A DNA stretch of 64,000 bases from Xestospongia muta. Lineage: Eukaryota > Porifera > Demospongiae > Haplosclerida > Petrosiidae. Location of the stretch: positions 1,736,001 to 1,800,000 of the forward strand of contig OY848921.1 in NCBI GenBank assembly GCA_963693285.1. The letters are read 5' to 3'. Positions 48,641 through 60,739 of this stretch are shown here, piece by piece. Position numbers and translations under genes: made by a program. Below the pieces are notes generated by a model that saw only the letters and a program-made list of their open reading frames with translations, was not told the origin of the DNA and did not search any database. The first letter of the stretch is position 1. Each line of letters starts with the position of its first letter.

Positions 48641-49652
48641 CTACCACTGACAGATCTGAGTTCATGTAGCAGGTAAGATACACTGTGATAGCTGTCTCCT
48701 TCATACATGCACTAGTTTCACTAATTTTATAATATATGCACACACATATATATTGTAACAGAAAATTACTGAGACCGCTACACTGTCTAGTTTGGAAATT
48801 TCTAATAGAAATATATTATACCTTTTATGGTATATAGACATTGCTTTAAAACTATATTTCTTTCCAATAACAACTTGTATAATGTTAAAAATACTATAGG
48901 TATTTTGAAGACTTTAATTAGTTCTTAATCAAAATCAATTAAAAATCAATTAATGTTAGTCACACGTGTAGTTATTTCCCGCCAAATTTGTCACGAGTTT
49001 GTTTTGAGTGATCGTAAAATTGAAGCATGACAAGATTATCTTGATAACATAAAGGTCTCCTTCATTTTGCATACTTTTATTAGAAGGTGAGTTATCTCTC
49101 CATCCGTCCATCTCACGTCCATTCTACAGTTGTTACAAATAACTCTTTTTTTCTTCCTCTATGTTCTCTACGACTCATCGCATCGTTGGATCATCTCGTA
49201 CTTCGTTGGATCGACTCGCCTCATCGTTGGATAACTCTCATCGCTGGATCATCTTTTTATTTTATTTTTGTCATCTTTATCTGTTTCTTTTCTTTTTATT
49301 CTTATTTTTTATTTATTTTTTTATTATTTATTTATTTTTGTCAATTGATTTTTGAATTTAAAAAAAAAAGATTTTATTTCTTCCCTCCACGTTTCTACAG
49401 GACTCAACTTGGAAGTTCTTTCCCTGTTCTCTGGTGTTCTCTGATGTTGTTGACTGTTCTCTGATGTTCTCTTGACTCAGTTGACTGTTCTAATCTTCTC
49501 TGGATGTAAAAGATGAGTCGCTCTCCATGTCATTGGACTCTTCCTGTCTTCCTTCAAGCCTTCTTTCCTCTTCTTTAATTTTTATTTTTTTTTTATTTTG
49601 GGCTATCCAGCCCACACACCATACACACACTCATACAATCCCTATTAATTAT

Positions 49653-49727
49653 CTCTCCCCTGCCGCCTGGCGGCCTAAAAAAAAAATTTTTTTTTAAAAT
49701 CCTAGGCCGCCAGGTGGCGGGGGAGAG
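49653..49727. repeat. GC-rich inverted repeat (hairpin), copy 1
   Basis: The left arm 49653-49677 begins CTCTCCCCTGCCGCC and the right arm 49703-49727 is its complement with two mismatches. Between them is an A-run followed by a T-run, so the stem can extend through the loop. This GC-rich foldback is conspicuous in AT-rich DNA. It may be a small foldback/MITE-like element or a structured RNA. The sequence GGGCTATCCAGCCC nearby (about 49600) is another small hairpin. Confidence 0.85.
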
Positions 49728-50829
49728 CTCTGATCTTCTGGGGTGCGTGTGTGTGCTGTGTGTGTGTGTGTGTTGGTGGTCCTTTTTCACTTCCTCTGTC
49801 TCTCTTCACTCTCTATCCATTCATATTGTCACTATCAGTTCATAACTACTCTCTTTTTCTTTCCCTGCAGGAGCACTGGTGAAAAAGGTGAGCTGTCTCT
49901 CCATCCATCCATCCACTCCTCATCCATTCTTTAGTAATCCAGTTGTTATTCTTCTCTTTCTCCCTCTATGTTCTCAACTTGTGGACTGACTGGACTCTTG
50001 GGAACTCTCTATCTTCTCTTTCCTACAATTGCTGGATTGGAGACCTTCACTAGTACTGGACTTCTTGGGAACTCTTCAACTACAGAGACTGTTTTTATTT
50101 TTAGTTTTAGTTGTCATTTTTTAAGTTTTTTCTTTTATAATTTGTTATTTGTTTTATAATTTTATTAATTTGTTATTTGTTATTTTCTTTAAAAAACAAT
50201 TTCACCAGTCAATTTTAACTTTGAAGATATTTATTTAATAATTATTTTTATAACTTAAAACTTTTCATCTATCTACATTTAATATAACTTTAAAAACTTA
50301 GTTTAGATTTCAATTTTTTAATCACCTAATAAATCATACTAATTTTATTAATCTTTTTTACAACTATTTATTACACATCATCCATCTTACTTATAATATA
50401 GATCATTTTTTTTATTATTGTTATTCTTTAGCTTTATTTACAAGATAAATAATTTAGCAATTCTTTAGTTTGTATCATATTATCATTAATGTTCTTAACA
50501 AAAAAGCTAAAATATTTAATTAAAAATAGTTTTTTTTAAAAATAATTAATTAAAAATCTATTAGTTTTGCTGTTCTTGTTAGCGTTTTGCTGTACGCGTG
50601 ACTGCATGTGCTACTGTTATATTTTCCCGCCAAAATAATAGGTCACGCGTTTGCTGTTACTCACTAGTCGTGTGCTGGATTCTCAGGAGACCTTCTTTGA
50701 TTGGACTCTTCACCTATTGAAATTTTAATTTGTTTCATTTATAATTTTAATGAAGTTATTTTTAAATGATTATTTTATTCTGGCTTTTAATCATTAAAAT
50801 TAATAATTTATTTACTATTTAACTTGTTT

Positions 50830-51075
50830 GTTTACAAAGTTCAGTACTCTCACAAGATATCAACAAACTGGATGAGATCCATACAGATCAGAGAAACTCC
50901 ACAATCACTGTCACCTTCCAACTCAAAGATCTTTCTATACATTAAGCACAACTTGATGATATATACTGGTAGCAGTAGATTAACATGTAACACAGTAACA
51001 TGTCTAAATGGTTAACATACAATTTTTATTCACATTAAATATAAAACATAAAATTTGGAAATGATACATTTTAAA
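50830..51075 (+). repeat. Diverged direct repeat (partner at 48380-48640)
   Basis: See the partner entry. This copy keeps the longer open frame (DINKLDEIHTDQRNST, then TVTFQLKDLSIH and stop). It could be the last exon of an unrecognised gene, but no upstream exon was found. Confidence 0.65.
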
Positions 51076-51451
51076 GTACAGAATTATGTACAGTGTGAGA
51101 CATTTGTCGTACAAGAGTGCAATTTATAGTCACTGAAATTAGATGAAGTCAAATGATATTGTACTCAACTTGATGATATTAGTGATAAGGGACAGTGGTT
51201 GTTATGATGATCAGTTAATACAGTTGAGTTAACACATCTACTTACAGTCATTTACAAGATAACAGAGTCTGTGTTAGATGACATATTTGGTGAAGACCAC
51301 ATGTGGTGTATAGGCTAATAATTAATTAAAGCTCCACCTACTAATTATGAGTAATTAATAGTTATATAAAAGTTGTGACAATTGACAATGGGACTTGTCT
51401 ACATGAATTATTAAAAATACACAAAGCTTTGGTCTTCAGAGAATAATGTAA

Positions 51452-51877
51452 TTAGTCTTTAAATTTGGGATGACCTTTATTCCATTCCAGTGTTCTTGAC
51501 GTCACTTTACCATCACCATGACAAGCATACCTCCCAGCACGAGTCTCTGCATCAGTTTTATATCGTATTGTCTCGCGTACATAAGGAATTAACTTCATTC
51601 CAACCTCATCTCTATCTTCTGCTGTAGTATACACACATATCACTTTAATGTTTGGATTTGAAGAATTTGGGTTGATCATCATTGTTGAGACCTTAGCTGC
51701 AGTAGCTCCTAATTCACCAGATAGCACAGCCTGACTTATTGTCTCCCAGACCTGATCAATACAAGAGATGTGTTTGAAAATCAACCATTTGCCTAATGTT
51801 GGTCCTTTGGCACTGCAGTGAGCTGGACCATTGACATAAATCCAGTAATTATCAAATAGCTCTTTGGGTTTGGCCAT
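51452..51877 (-). CDS. UPF0696/DUF1917 family protein (C11orf68/Bles03-like), copy 1
   Basis: A single exon of 141 residues starts MAKPKELFDNYWIYVNG. The pattern GKWLIFKHISCIDQVWETIS, then AAKVSTMM, IKVICVYT and YKTDAETRAGRYACHGD fits the DUF1917 family, whose members have an eIF4E-like fold and no settled function. An in-frame ATG 26 codons upstream (51955) lies antisense to the first coding exon of PPIL2, so the downstream ATG is preferred. The gene is head to head with PPIL2. Confidence 0.72.
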   Translation of the reverse strand: MAKPKELFDNYWIYVNGPAHCSAKGPTLGKWLIFKHISCIDQVWETISQAVLSGELGATAAKVSTMMINPNSSNPNIKVICVYTTAEDRDEVGMKLIPYVRETIRYKTDAETRAGRYACHGDGKVTSRTLEWNKGHPKFKD

Positions 51878-51937
51878 CTTAATTAAAGTAGGCGGGGTTT
51901 TAAATTTTAACCTCTTTTCAACTGTCGCAGTGTTAAT
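51878..51937. promoter_or_regulatory. Very short bidirectional promoter, DUF1917 gene and PPIL2
   Basis: Sixty bases separate the divergent start codons. The stretch contains a GC-box-like AGGCGGGGTT. The same arrangement occurs at 61615-61674. Either transcript probably starts inside the other gene's leader. Confidence 0.6.
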
Positions 51938-54474
51938 ATGGGTAAAAAGCAACATCAGAAAGACAAATTGTAAGTTTAATACAAAGAAGAGCAGATCTGG
52001 AAGTAGTCAGATTTTCTTCCTGTTTTAAATTCTACATCTCTTTCAATCAGATACCTCACTTGTACAGAATGGTCCACAATATATGGTGGGAAGAAGGCAG
52101 CGGCTGCTGCTAAAGGTGGAAGGTCAGAATTCAAACGACTTCCATTCAATTGTTGTAGGTAAGTACATATAATACATCTGGTGTGATAATATCGTGTGTC
52201 TAGTTTATCTCTTCAGCCATTTGAACATCCTTTGTGTACATCTGATGGAATAGTGTTTGATCTGATGTAAGTAATTATGAGATGGATGAATGAGTGAACA
52301 GATGGATGGATGGATAGATCCAATGGACAGACAGACAGATGAATAGATAAATAGATGGTTGGTTGAGTAGATAGGTAGAAAGATGTGGGAAATACAAAGG
52401 AGGGAATGGATCAATGGATTTACTTCACAATGGATGTATTACTAGGAACATTGTACCCTATCTAAAGAAGTATGGACATAATCCTTTAACAGGAGAGGTA
52501 ATATATGGTTATTTTTAACCCTTTACTAATTGATTATATTATTTTAGCCAATGGATGCCAAGTCAGTCATTAAATTGAATTTTCATAAAAATTCTGAAGG
52601 TATTATATTTTTAATTACTGTGGGTGTGGCTTAATTCACTAATTATATTCATTACAGGTCAATATCATTGTCCAATCACCTTCAAAGTCTTTAATGAAAA
52701 TAGTCACATTGTTGCTATACGGCCCAGTGGTAACGTCTATTCCTATGAGGTCTATAAATAGAGTTATCATGACATCATTGTGTTACTATTATTAGTGCAT
52801 GCTTACTATATTCTTATGTTACTAATATTAGTAACAGACCTCTGTTTCTGTAGGCAATTGACAGATTAAATATCAAAACTAAACATTTTCAAGATCTTTT
52901 GACAGAACAATCTTTTAAGAGAGGTGACATAATAACTATACAGGTAATTATCATAATTACTTTATAATTAGTAGGGTCACCCCCAATTTTGTTACATAGG
53001 ATCCAATTGCACTTGAAAAATTTGATATTTCCAGTTTTCATCACATGAAGAACAACTTATTTGTGGATGAAGAAGGTATGGACATTATACTATATTATAA
53101 TATTGTGACTGAGTCTGATAAAAAGGATCTTTATTGTGCAAGATTTCAAACAGAAACTTGCATATAAATGGTTGCTATATGGCCATCATAAACATTAAGT
53201 CAAATAGAAACCAAAATACCTGTATAACAAATTTTAAAGACTTCTTACTATGTAGCAACTGTTTATTCAAAATTTTGTGTAATAAGACTCTTTTCAGACT
53301 CAGTCTGAGTCAGTCATATTGTCTAGTATTGTTATGTTTGTGTTTGTAATAAAAAATGTTTTTATTTTTAACTCTATAGAACTAGAAAGAGCTAGAACAG
53401 ATCCTACATATTGTTTACGAGTCATTAATCCTGAGGCTAGAGCCGCATTAGAAGGACTTTATGAAGAATATAAAGCTCCTGTAAGTTAGCCCACATGTGT
53501 GTGTGTCCATTGTGTAACCAATCATCTGTCCATCCATCATTCCATTCGTCCATTTACTAGGAGAAAAAAGAAAAAGCCAAGACTAAACTAACTGCAAGAA
53601 ATGCTGTAAGTTATTATTAACAACCTTGTTACTATGACAACTGTTGCTACGGTAACTCTATCTCTAGGCTCATTTTCAACAGAAGCTGTAGCACAGTCCT
53701 TTACATCTACAATATCTGCTCCAGTAACAGAGAATGAAGCTGGTAAAAAGAATAATATCCTATATGTGTGGATGTGTCTCTCTTAGATATACTGGATCTT
53801 GATGTGATCAGATATAGACGAGTTAAGAAGAAAGGTTAGTGGACTATAATACCTCACTGGGTTTTGTGTGGGTCTATTGCCTCAATTTTCTGTCTATCCA
53901 TCCATTTTTGATTTGTCTGTCTGTCTGTTCATATATTTACCTGTTCTCTGTTAATGTCTCTGTCTTACTGCCTTAGGATATGTCAGGGTCCATACCAATA
54001 TGGGTGATCTTAATATAGAGTTACACTGTGACTTGGTTTGTTACTAATAGTAAATAAATGACACATCAAAATAACATTGTTATTTTAGGTACCGAAAACA
54101 TGTGAGAACTTTATTTTCTTGTGCAAAAAAAATTACTACAATGATACAAGTCAGTAAATACACTATCTGACTATATTCTTTATGTTTATCTTTTTAGTAT
54201 TTCATCGCTCTATCCGACATTTTATGGTAAGTTTTGTGAAGAGATTTCACTGTAATCCTCTCTTTATCTCTAGATCCAAGGTGGTGATCCTACAGGTACT
54301 GGAAAAGGAGGAGAGTCAGCCTGGGGCAAACCATTTGATGATGAATTTAAACCACAGTTAACTCATTCAGGTAAGATCTATTGTTGTTTAATGATGATAT
54401 CTGTCTTCTTTTTTCCTCTCCAGAACATGGTCTATTAAGTATGGCCAATAGTGGTCCTAATACTAATGGTTCTC
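51938..54474 (+). pseudogene. PPIL2 (U-box cyclophilin-like), copy 1, truncated and frameshifted
   Basis: The exons 51938-51969, 52051-52158, 52204-52266, 52446-52497, 52548-52599, 52658-52749, 52854-52943, 53000-53075, 53380-53480, 53561-53605, 53668-53742, 53787-53834, 53977-54035, 54089-54149, 54198-54226, 54274-54370 and 54424-54474 (partial) follow PPIL2 from MGKKQHQKDK to [13 protein letters not shown]. Exon 11 (53668) has lost one base (GCTCATTTTCAACAG for GCTCATTATTCAACAG in copy 2), shifting frame to a TAG. The gene is then cut by the tandem-duplication junction at about 54470 inside the cyclophilin domain. At best it could make the N-terminal U-box part. Confidence 0.9.
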
Positions 54475-54966
54475 TATCTCTTCACGATCTGTATCTATAC
54501 CCTCGTCAGTGGCTATACCACTATCCTCTGGTCCGCTGGAACACAAATGGGCTGAGATTTCTCTTGATTTGAATTGGGGCTGTTGTTTGAATGAAACTTG
54601 TGGTTTGCTAGACCTTTTGGGAGCATCATCTCTACAAGAGACCTCCGATCTGGTTGTTGGTGGTGATTGAGTCGTTGTCATAGTAACAGGTGGTGATCGA
54701 TTATGGATTGTCAGTGGAGCTTGAGGAAATGAATTGTTAGAATAAAGAAGTGCCTTTTCAATGTTTCTTTGAGCTAGTCTTGAAGCTACCTCCATTCTTG
54801 CATCAAGAGTTAGCGACAATGGAGGTTCATCATCATCTTCACCAGAAGAGGATGGTGGTACTTTTTTAATGACTACTGGTGTAGGCCTTAGTTTGAATTT
54901 TGTAGCCATATTTTCTGGATCTGGGGCGACATCTAGATTAAATCTTAACTGTTCTGTGGTAGCCAT
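54470..54966 (-). pseudogene. Moonraker 5' fragment (exon 1 only, truncated)
   Basis: This starts at ATG 54966 and matches Moonraker exon 1 residues 1 to about 165 with scattered substitutions (for example ALDPENMATRF to APDPENMATKF), then runs through the junction into antisense PPIL2 sequence and stops within a few codons (TDREEIENH). All coiled-coil and C-terminal exons are missing. Its promoter and X-box are intact, so a transcript could still be made. Confidence 0.9.
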
Positions 54967-55163
54967 CAAACCTCATTCTAATTAATGACCATCACTAGTT
55001 GTAATTCGGTTGCTATGACAACAATTGCTCAGTTCTAATCTCTACAAGAAAACCGCTAAAGTAAATATTTCAAGTGAACAAGGAATACGATATGCACATA
55101 GTGTCCTGCTCTCTTGAATCGTGATATTACTGTTACTTAACCTACGGCCCAAGAAAGCTTCTA
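54967..55163. promoter_or_regulatory. Copy 2 of the Moonraker/CCDC74 bidirectional promoter, X-box retained
   Basis: GTTGCTATGACAAC is unchanged at 55009-55022 although neighbouring bases differ from copy 1 (for example the AACAAATTG of copy 1 is AACAATTG here). Confidence 0.6.
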
Positions 55164-57669
55164 ATGGCTGGTAATAAACTTTCAACCTCTACTGTAAAGA
55201 ATCCACTTCGACACCAACTTCCTTTGTGGAGTCGTCCTGGATTAATGGGACGACAGGGGAAACTAATTCCACCTCAGCAGTTACCAAGAGATAGATTAAA
55301 ATCATCTCGTCAGCTAGAGAGGGCTATCAGTTTTCAGGAGGGAGGACCAATGAAAGGAGAAAGGGTGCAAGAACGTGTCTCCCACTTAGAGAGAAGTTTG
55401 AGCTTCCTTAAGTAAGTAGAAACACGTGTACATGTATATGAACTGTCTTTTGGTATGGAACGTACTTTTATGTACATATATAACATGTACATGTATTTGT
55501 GTATAAACATGTACATGTACATCATTACATGTAACCAACTGTAGCCATTAATGAGTGAGCTGTGTATATATTACTGTTATAGTATAGGTCCTATACAGTA
55601 GTAATAGTTACATACTATGTCTAAGAGTGCCTGTAATTGAATGCCATACTTTAATGTGAATTTAATACATTTAGGTTCTGATGTTTAAAGTTTAGGGTCT
55701 GGTGTATAGTATTAATTTCACATTAAAGTATAACATTCGATTACCGGCACTCCAGACACTGCTATAATTATATGTCATTACAAAATATAACATTGATTTT
55801 TATTCTGTTCTTGTCTTGTGATCATAGAACTCAACACAGTGATACTCTTAAACAACTACACAGTGAAATTGAGAGACTTAAACTAAAGAACAAAGGTAAT
55901 GTTACTGTATTCCATTATGTATGTGATCTTGGTGTCTTTGTTTAGAGTTAAATTTTAAACTAGTCATGTGCAGATGTGGTCAAAGACAATCAAGTGAGAT
56001 TACTAGTTTGTGAATGTATTATACATGTGTATGTGTGACTGGTTAATGTAGACTGGGTCAATGTAGACTGGGTTAATGTAGACTGGGTTAATGTAGACTG
56101 GGTCAATGTAGACTGGGTTAATGTAGACTGGGTTAATGTAGACTGGGTTAATGTAGACTGGGTTAATGTAGACTGGGTTAATGTAGACTGGGTTAATGTA
56201 GACTGGGTTGATGTAGACTGGGTTAATGTAGACTGGGTTAATGTAGACTGGGTCAATGTAGACTGGGTCAATGTAGACTGGGTTAATGTAGACTGGGTTA
56301 ATGTAGACTGGGTTAATGTAGACTGGGTTAATGTAGACTGAGATTGCCCACATTTGTTTATACATACTGGGACTGAGTCCTATAACTAGTATAGACTTTT
56401 CAGACTGAGTCTTTTCTATAGCTACACAGAGTAGACAGAGTTATAGAAAACCCGAGAGAAACGATAGCTCAGAGACGGAGGATGAACTAAGACCGTTCAT
56501 GTTAGAGGAGGAAGTGAGAGAATTACAGAATGCATTGCAAAATGAAAGAAGTCGAAATAGTAGACTAATGAAAGTCATTGAGCAAAGAATGCAACAAAGG
56601 TATTGATGTACAATGCTAACAGATTCATGTGCTAAATACTGAAATACATTTTATGATAACAGTAGGTATTCAAGTACTATAATTATTTGTCACGTATAAT
56701 AAATATATATTATAGCTTAACTTATTCTCTTTTTCTTGTAAAGTTATGATCACTCAGATATTGAGAGTGAGGTTGTTCATCAAGATGAAAGTGAGGATGG
56801 TCTCACATTAGACAATTGTAAAACATTAATACAGGATTTAAGGGTTAAATATGAGTGCCAGACTCACGAGGTATAGTAGAAAAATCTTTTTGTCATTCTT
56901 ATGTCCATTTATATATCTATTTATTCATCCATTAATTTATCCATGAATCCATTTGTGGAGTTTCATTCGTCTATTTCTGTACATGTAATGTGACTCATTC
57001 AACTTGGTCATTCTTTTATTTTGTCCTCTAGTTAAATCAATTAAAAGCTGACCTTCAAGACTTGTTATTCTCAGATAAATGGACACCAGATGCATATCTC
57101 ATAACCAGAGCTTATGTCCCTGATGACTTTGAGAGAGATGATAAATATCACTTTACTGATAATGAAAGGTACACTTCATTTATCAATATAATATGTGTGT
57201 GTCATTTATTTAACTCTAGGTCTAGACTGCCACAACTAGTAAGACGCAATGATAAAGTGTAAGTGAATACATTAAATACTTTTGATTAAAATTCTACAAG
57301 AATTCTAGTCATTCCAATTTTGTTGTAAACAATGTCAAAAACTTACCAAATATAAATTTACATCATTGTTCAATGTCCATTTAGTATTAGTTAAAAATTT
57401 GTAAATAGTAAATTTAGCCAATTTTAATTTTTACTAATATTTAGCAAACTATAAATAACTATATATAAAAATAATTCATTCTTTTATGATTATTTTTGTT
57501 ATTTCCCATTAGTAAAGACAAGGCATATCGTCGTCTTCACGAGAGTGTCCACCTCCCAGCTCTCACACCACACCTACCTAATCCAGTATCAGAAAGACAC
57601 AAACGAGCTCTATCACTACAAAGAACTAGATTAGGTACATTGACAAAAGACCACTTGAATTTTTTGTAG
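55164..57669 (+). CDS. CCDC74-like coiled-coil protein, copy 2
   Basis: The exons 55164-55411, 55828-55895, 56422-56599, 56744-56870, 57032-57168, 57220-57258 and 57513-57669 have the same lengths as copy 1 and keep phase (317 residues). Substitutions are few (for example ERLKLKNK for ERLKLENK, and YLITRAY for YLIARAY), with no stop or frameshift, so both copies look functional. The domain layout is as in copy 1. A dosage gain of this gene is the main intact coding result of the duplication together with the DUF1917 gene. Confidence 0.82.
56037..56345. repeat. 15-bp minisatellite in CCDC74 intron 2, copy 2 (about 20 units)
   Basis: The same GTTAATGTAGACTGG unit as 46467-46801. The units here are more uniform (almost no GTAGGCTGG variants) and about two fewer, showing turnover after the duplication. 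Confidence 0.95.
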
Positions 57670-59203
57670 CATAATATTTTTTCTACAATATACAATTTCA
57701 GTGCTATAAATACATTAGTAGCAATGAAGGAATGAGAGATTATAATTAATACCTATTATTAGAATCATATGTCTGTCTACATGTACTTACATGTATTCTA
57801 TGAAACCAATCACTCTTCCCTTATCGACTTCAATAAATCTGAGCTATAGGTAGCTAGCAATAGTCAGTGAATTATCTAAAACTGTTACTAGTATAGATTA
57901 AATGTTATGTGTCTCTCAAGTATCCTTATAAGATATCAACTAACTGGACAAGATCCATACAGATCACTGTCACCTTCTAACTCAAAGATCTTATTCTCTA
58001 TATAATAAAACTAAGTGACACTTGATTAGTTCACATGTAATACAGTAATATGTTTAACTAGCGAGCCTACAATTTTCATTCATAGCTAAAATTTATAAAT
58101 AGTAAAGTTTGTTAATAAATTAAAACTGTATTGGTGTATTAAAAGATTGATACATTTAAAATACATAATTTTTTCAAAACTACCACTGACAGATCTGAGT
58201 TCATGTAGCAGGTAAGATACACTGTGATAGTTGTCTCCTTCATATATGCACTAGTTTCACTAATTTTATAATATATACATACACATATATATTGTAACAG
58301 AAAATTACTGAGACCGCTACAGTGTCTAGTTTGGAAATTTCTAATAGAAATATATTATACCTTTTATGGTATATAGACATTGCTTTAAAACTATATTTCT
58401 TTCCAATAACAACTTCTATAATGTTAAAAATACTATAGGTATTTTGAAGACTTTAATTAGTTCTTAATCAAAATCAATTAAAAATCAATTAATGTTAGTC
58501 ACACGTGTAGTTATTTCCCGCCAAATTTGTCACGAGTTTGTTTTGAGTGATCGTAAAATTGAAGCATGACAAGATTATCTTGATAACATAAAGGTCTCCT
58601 TCATTTTGCATACTTTTATTAGAAGGTGAGTTATCTCTCCATCCGTCCATCTCACGTCCATTCTACAGTTGTTACAAAAAACTCTCTTTTTCTTCCTCTA
58701 TGTTCTCTACGACTCATCGCATCGTTGGATCATCTCGTACTTCGTTGGATCGACTCGCCTCATCGTTGGATAACTCTCATCGCTGGATCATCTTTTTATT
58801 TTATTTTTGTCATCTTTATCTGTTTCTTTTCTTTTTATTCTTATTTTTTATTTATTTTTTTATTATTTATTTATTTTTGTCAAGTGATTTTTGAATTTAA
58901 AAAAAAAAGATTTTATTTCTTCCCTCCACGTTTCTACAGGACTCAACTTGGAAGTTCTTTCCCTGTTCTAGACTGTTGTTCTCTGGTGTTCTCTGATGTT
59001 GTTGACTGTTCTCTGATGTTCTCTTGACTCAGTTGACTGTTCTAATCTTCTCTGGATGTAAAAGATGAGTCGCTCTCCATGTCATTGGACTCTTCCTGTC
59101 TTCCTTCAAGCCTTCTTTCCTCTTCTTTAATTTTTATTTTTTTTTATTTTGGGCTATCCAGCCCACACACCACACACACACTCATACAATCCCTATTAAT
59201 TAT

Positions 59204-59277
59204 CTCTCCCCTGCCGCCTGGCGGCCTAAAAAAAAATTTTTTTTTTAAATCCTAGGCCGCCAGGTGGCGGGGGAGAG
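59204..59277. repeat. GC-rich inverted repeat (hairpin), copy 2
   Basis: The arms 59204-59228 and 59253-59277 are unchanged from copy 1, while the A/T loop differs by a base or so. Confidence 0.85.
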
Positions 59278-60739
59278 CTCTGATCTTCTGGGGAGCGTGT
59301 GTGTGCTGTGTGTGTGTGTGTGTTGGTGGTCCTTTTTCACTTCCTCTGTCTCTCTTCACTCTCTATCCATTCATATTGTCACTATCAGTTCATAACTACT
59401 CTCTTTTTCTTTCCCTGCAGGAGCTCTGGTGAAAAAGGTGAGCTGTCTCTCCATCCATCCATCCACTCCTCATCCATTCTTTAGTAATCCAGTTGTTATT
59501 CTTCTCTTTCTCCCTCTATGTTCTCAACTTGTGGACTGACTGGACTCTTGGGAACTCTCTATCTTCTCTTTTCTACAATTGCTGGATTGGAGACCTTCAC
59601 TAGTACTGGACTTCTTGGGAACTCTTCAACTACAGAGACTGTTTTTATTTTTAGTTTTAGTTGTCATTTTTTAAGTTTTTTCTTTTATAATTTGTTATTT
59701 GTTTTATAATTTTATTAATTTGTTATTTGTTATTTTCTTTAAAAAACAATTTCACCAGTCAATTTTAACTTTGAAGATATTTATTTAATAATTATTTTTA
59801 TAACTTAAAACTTTTCATCTATCTACATTTAATATAACTTTAAAAACTTAGTTTAGATTTCAATTTTTTAATCACCTAATAAATCATACTAATTTTATTA
59901 ATCTTTTTTACAACTATTTATTACACATCATCCATCTTACTTATAATATAGATCATTTTTTTTATTATTGTTATTCTTTAGCTTTATTTACAAGATAAAT
60001 AATTTAGCAATTCTTTAGTTTGTATCATATTATCATTAATGTTCTTAACAAAAAAGCTAAAATATTTAATTAAAAATAGTTTTTTTTAAAAATAATTAAT
60101 TAAAAATCTATTAGTTTTGCTGTTCTTGTTAGCGTTTTGCTGTACGCGTGACTGCATGTGCTACTGTTATATTTTCCCGCCAAAATAATAGGTCACGCGT
60201 TTGCTGTTACTCACTAGTCGTGTGCTGGATTCTCAGGAGACCTTCTTTGATTGGACTCTTCACCTATTGAAATTTTAATTTGTTTCATTTATAATTTTAA
60301 TGAAGTTATTTTTAAATGATATTTTATTCTGGCTTTTAATCATTAAAATTAATAATTTATTTACTATTTAACTTGTTTGTTTACAAAGTTCAGTACTCTC
60401 ACAAGATATCAACAAACTGGATGAGATCCATACAGATCAGAGAAACTGCACAATCACTGTTACCTTCCAACTCAAAGATCTTTCTATACATAAAACACAA
60501 CTTGATGATATATACTGGTAGCAGTAGATTAACATGTAACACAGTAACATGTCTAAATGGTTAACATACAATTTTTATTCACATTAAATATAAAACATGA
60601 AATTTGGAAAAGATACATTTTAAAGTACAGAATTATGTACAATGTGAGACATTTGTCGTACAAGAGTGCAATTTATAGTCACTGAAATTAGATAACGTCA
60701 AATGATATTGTACTCAACTGAATGATATTAGTGATAAGA

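Larger units (their letters stand above)
48131..51451. other. Non-coding stretch with hairpin, E2F-like motifs and a diverged direct repeat
   Basis: No protein gene was supported. The part 49080-50100 is pyrimidine-rich on the plus strand and contains two related segments (about 49086-49175 and 49890-49985, both starting GGTGAG and ending CTCTATGTTCTC) with splice-like borders, so a non-coding transcript is possible. Other content: TTTCCCGCCAAA at 48975-48986 and 50623-50634, a GC-rich hairpin at 49653-49727, and diverged direct repeats 48380-48640 and 50830-51075. Confidence 0.5.
44885..54469. repeat. Tandem segmental duplication, copy 1 (unit about 9.585 kb)
   Basis: This aligns with 54470 to the window end with high identity across coding and non-coding DNA. 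The copy starts inside Moonraker exon 1 and ends inside a PPIL2 exon. The only large indel noticed is about 190 bp near 60740-60930, present only in copy 2. Confidence 0.93.

Noticed and set aside
49087..50159. Phe/Ser-rich ORFs in the pyrimidine-rich stretch (also 58626-59709)
   Set aside because: Low-complexity composition, no domain, and several overlapping frames equally open.
52205..52414. Minus-strand ORF rich in His/Ser/Ile (copy at 61940-62149)
   Set aside because: It overlaps a PPIL2 exon antisense and a TGGA-type simple repeat in the intron.
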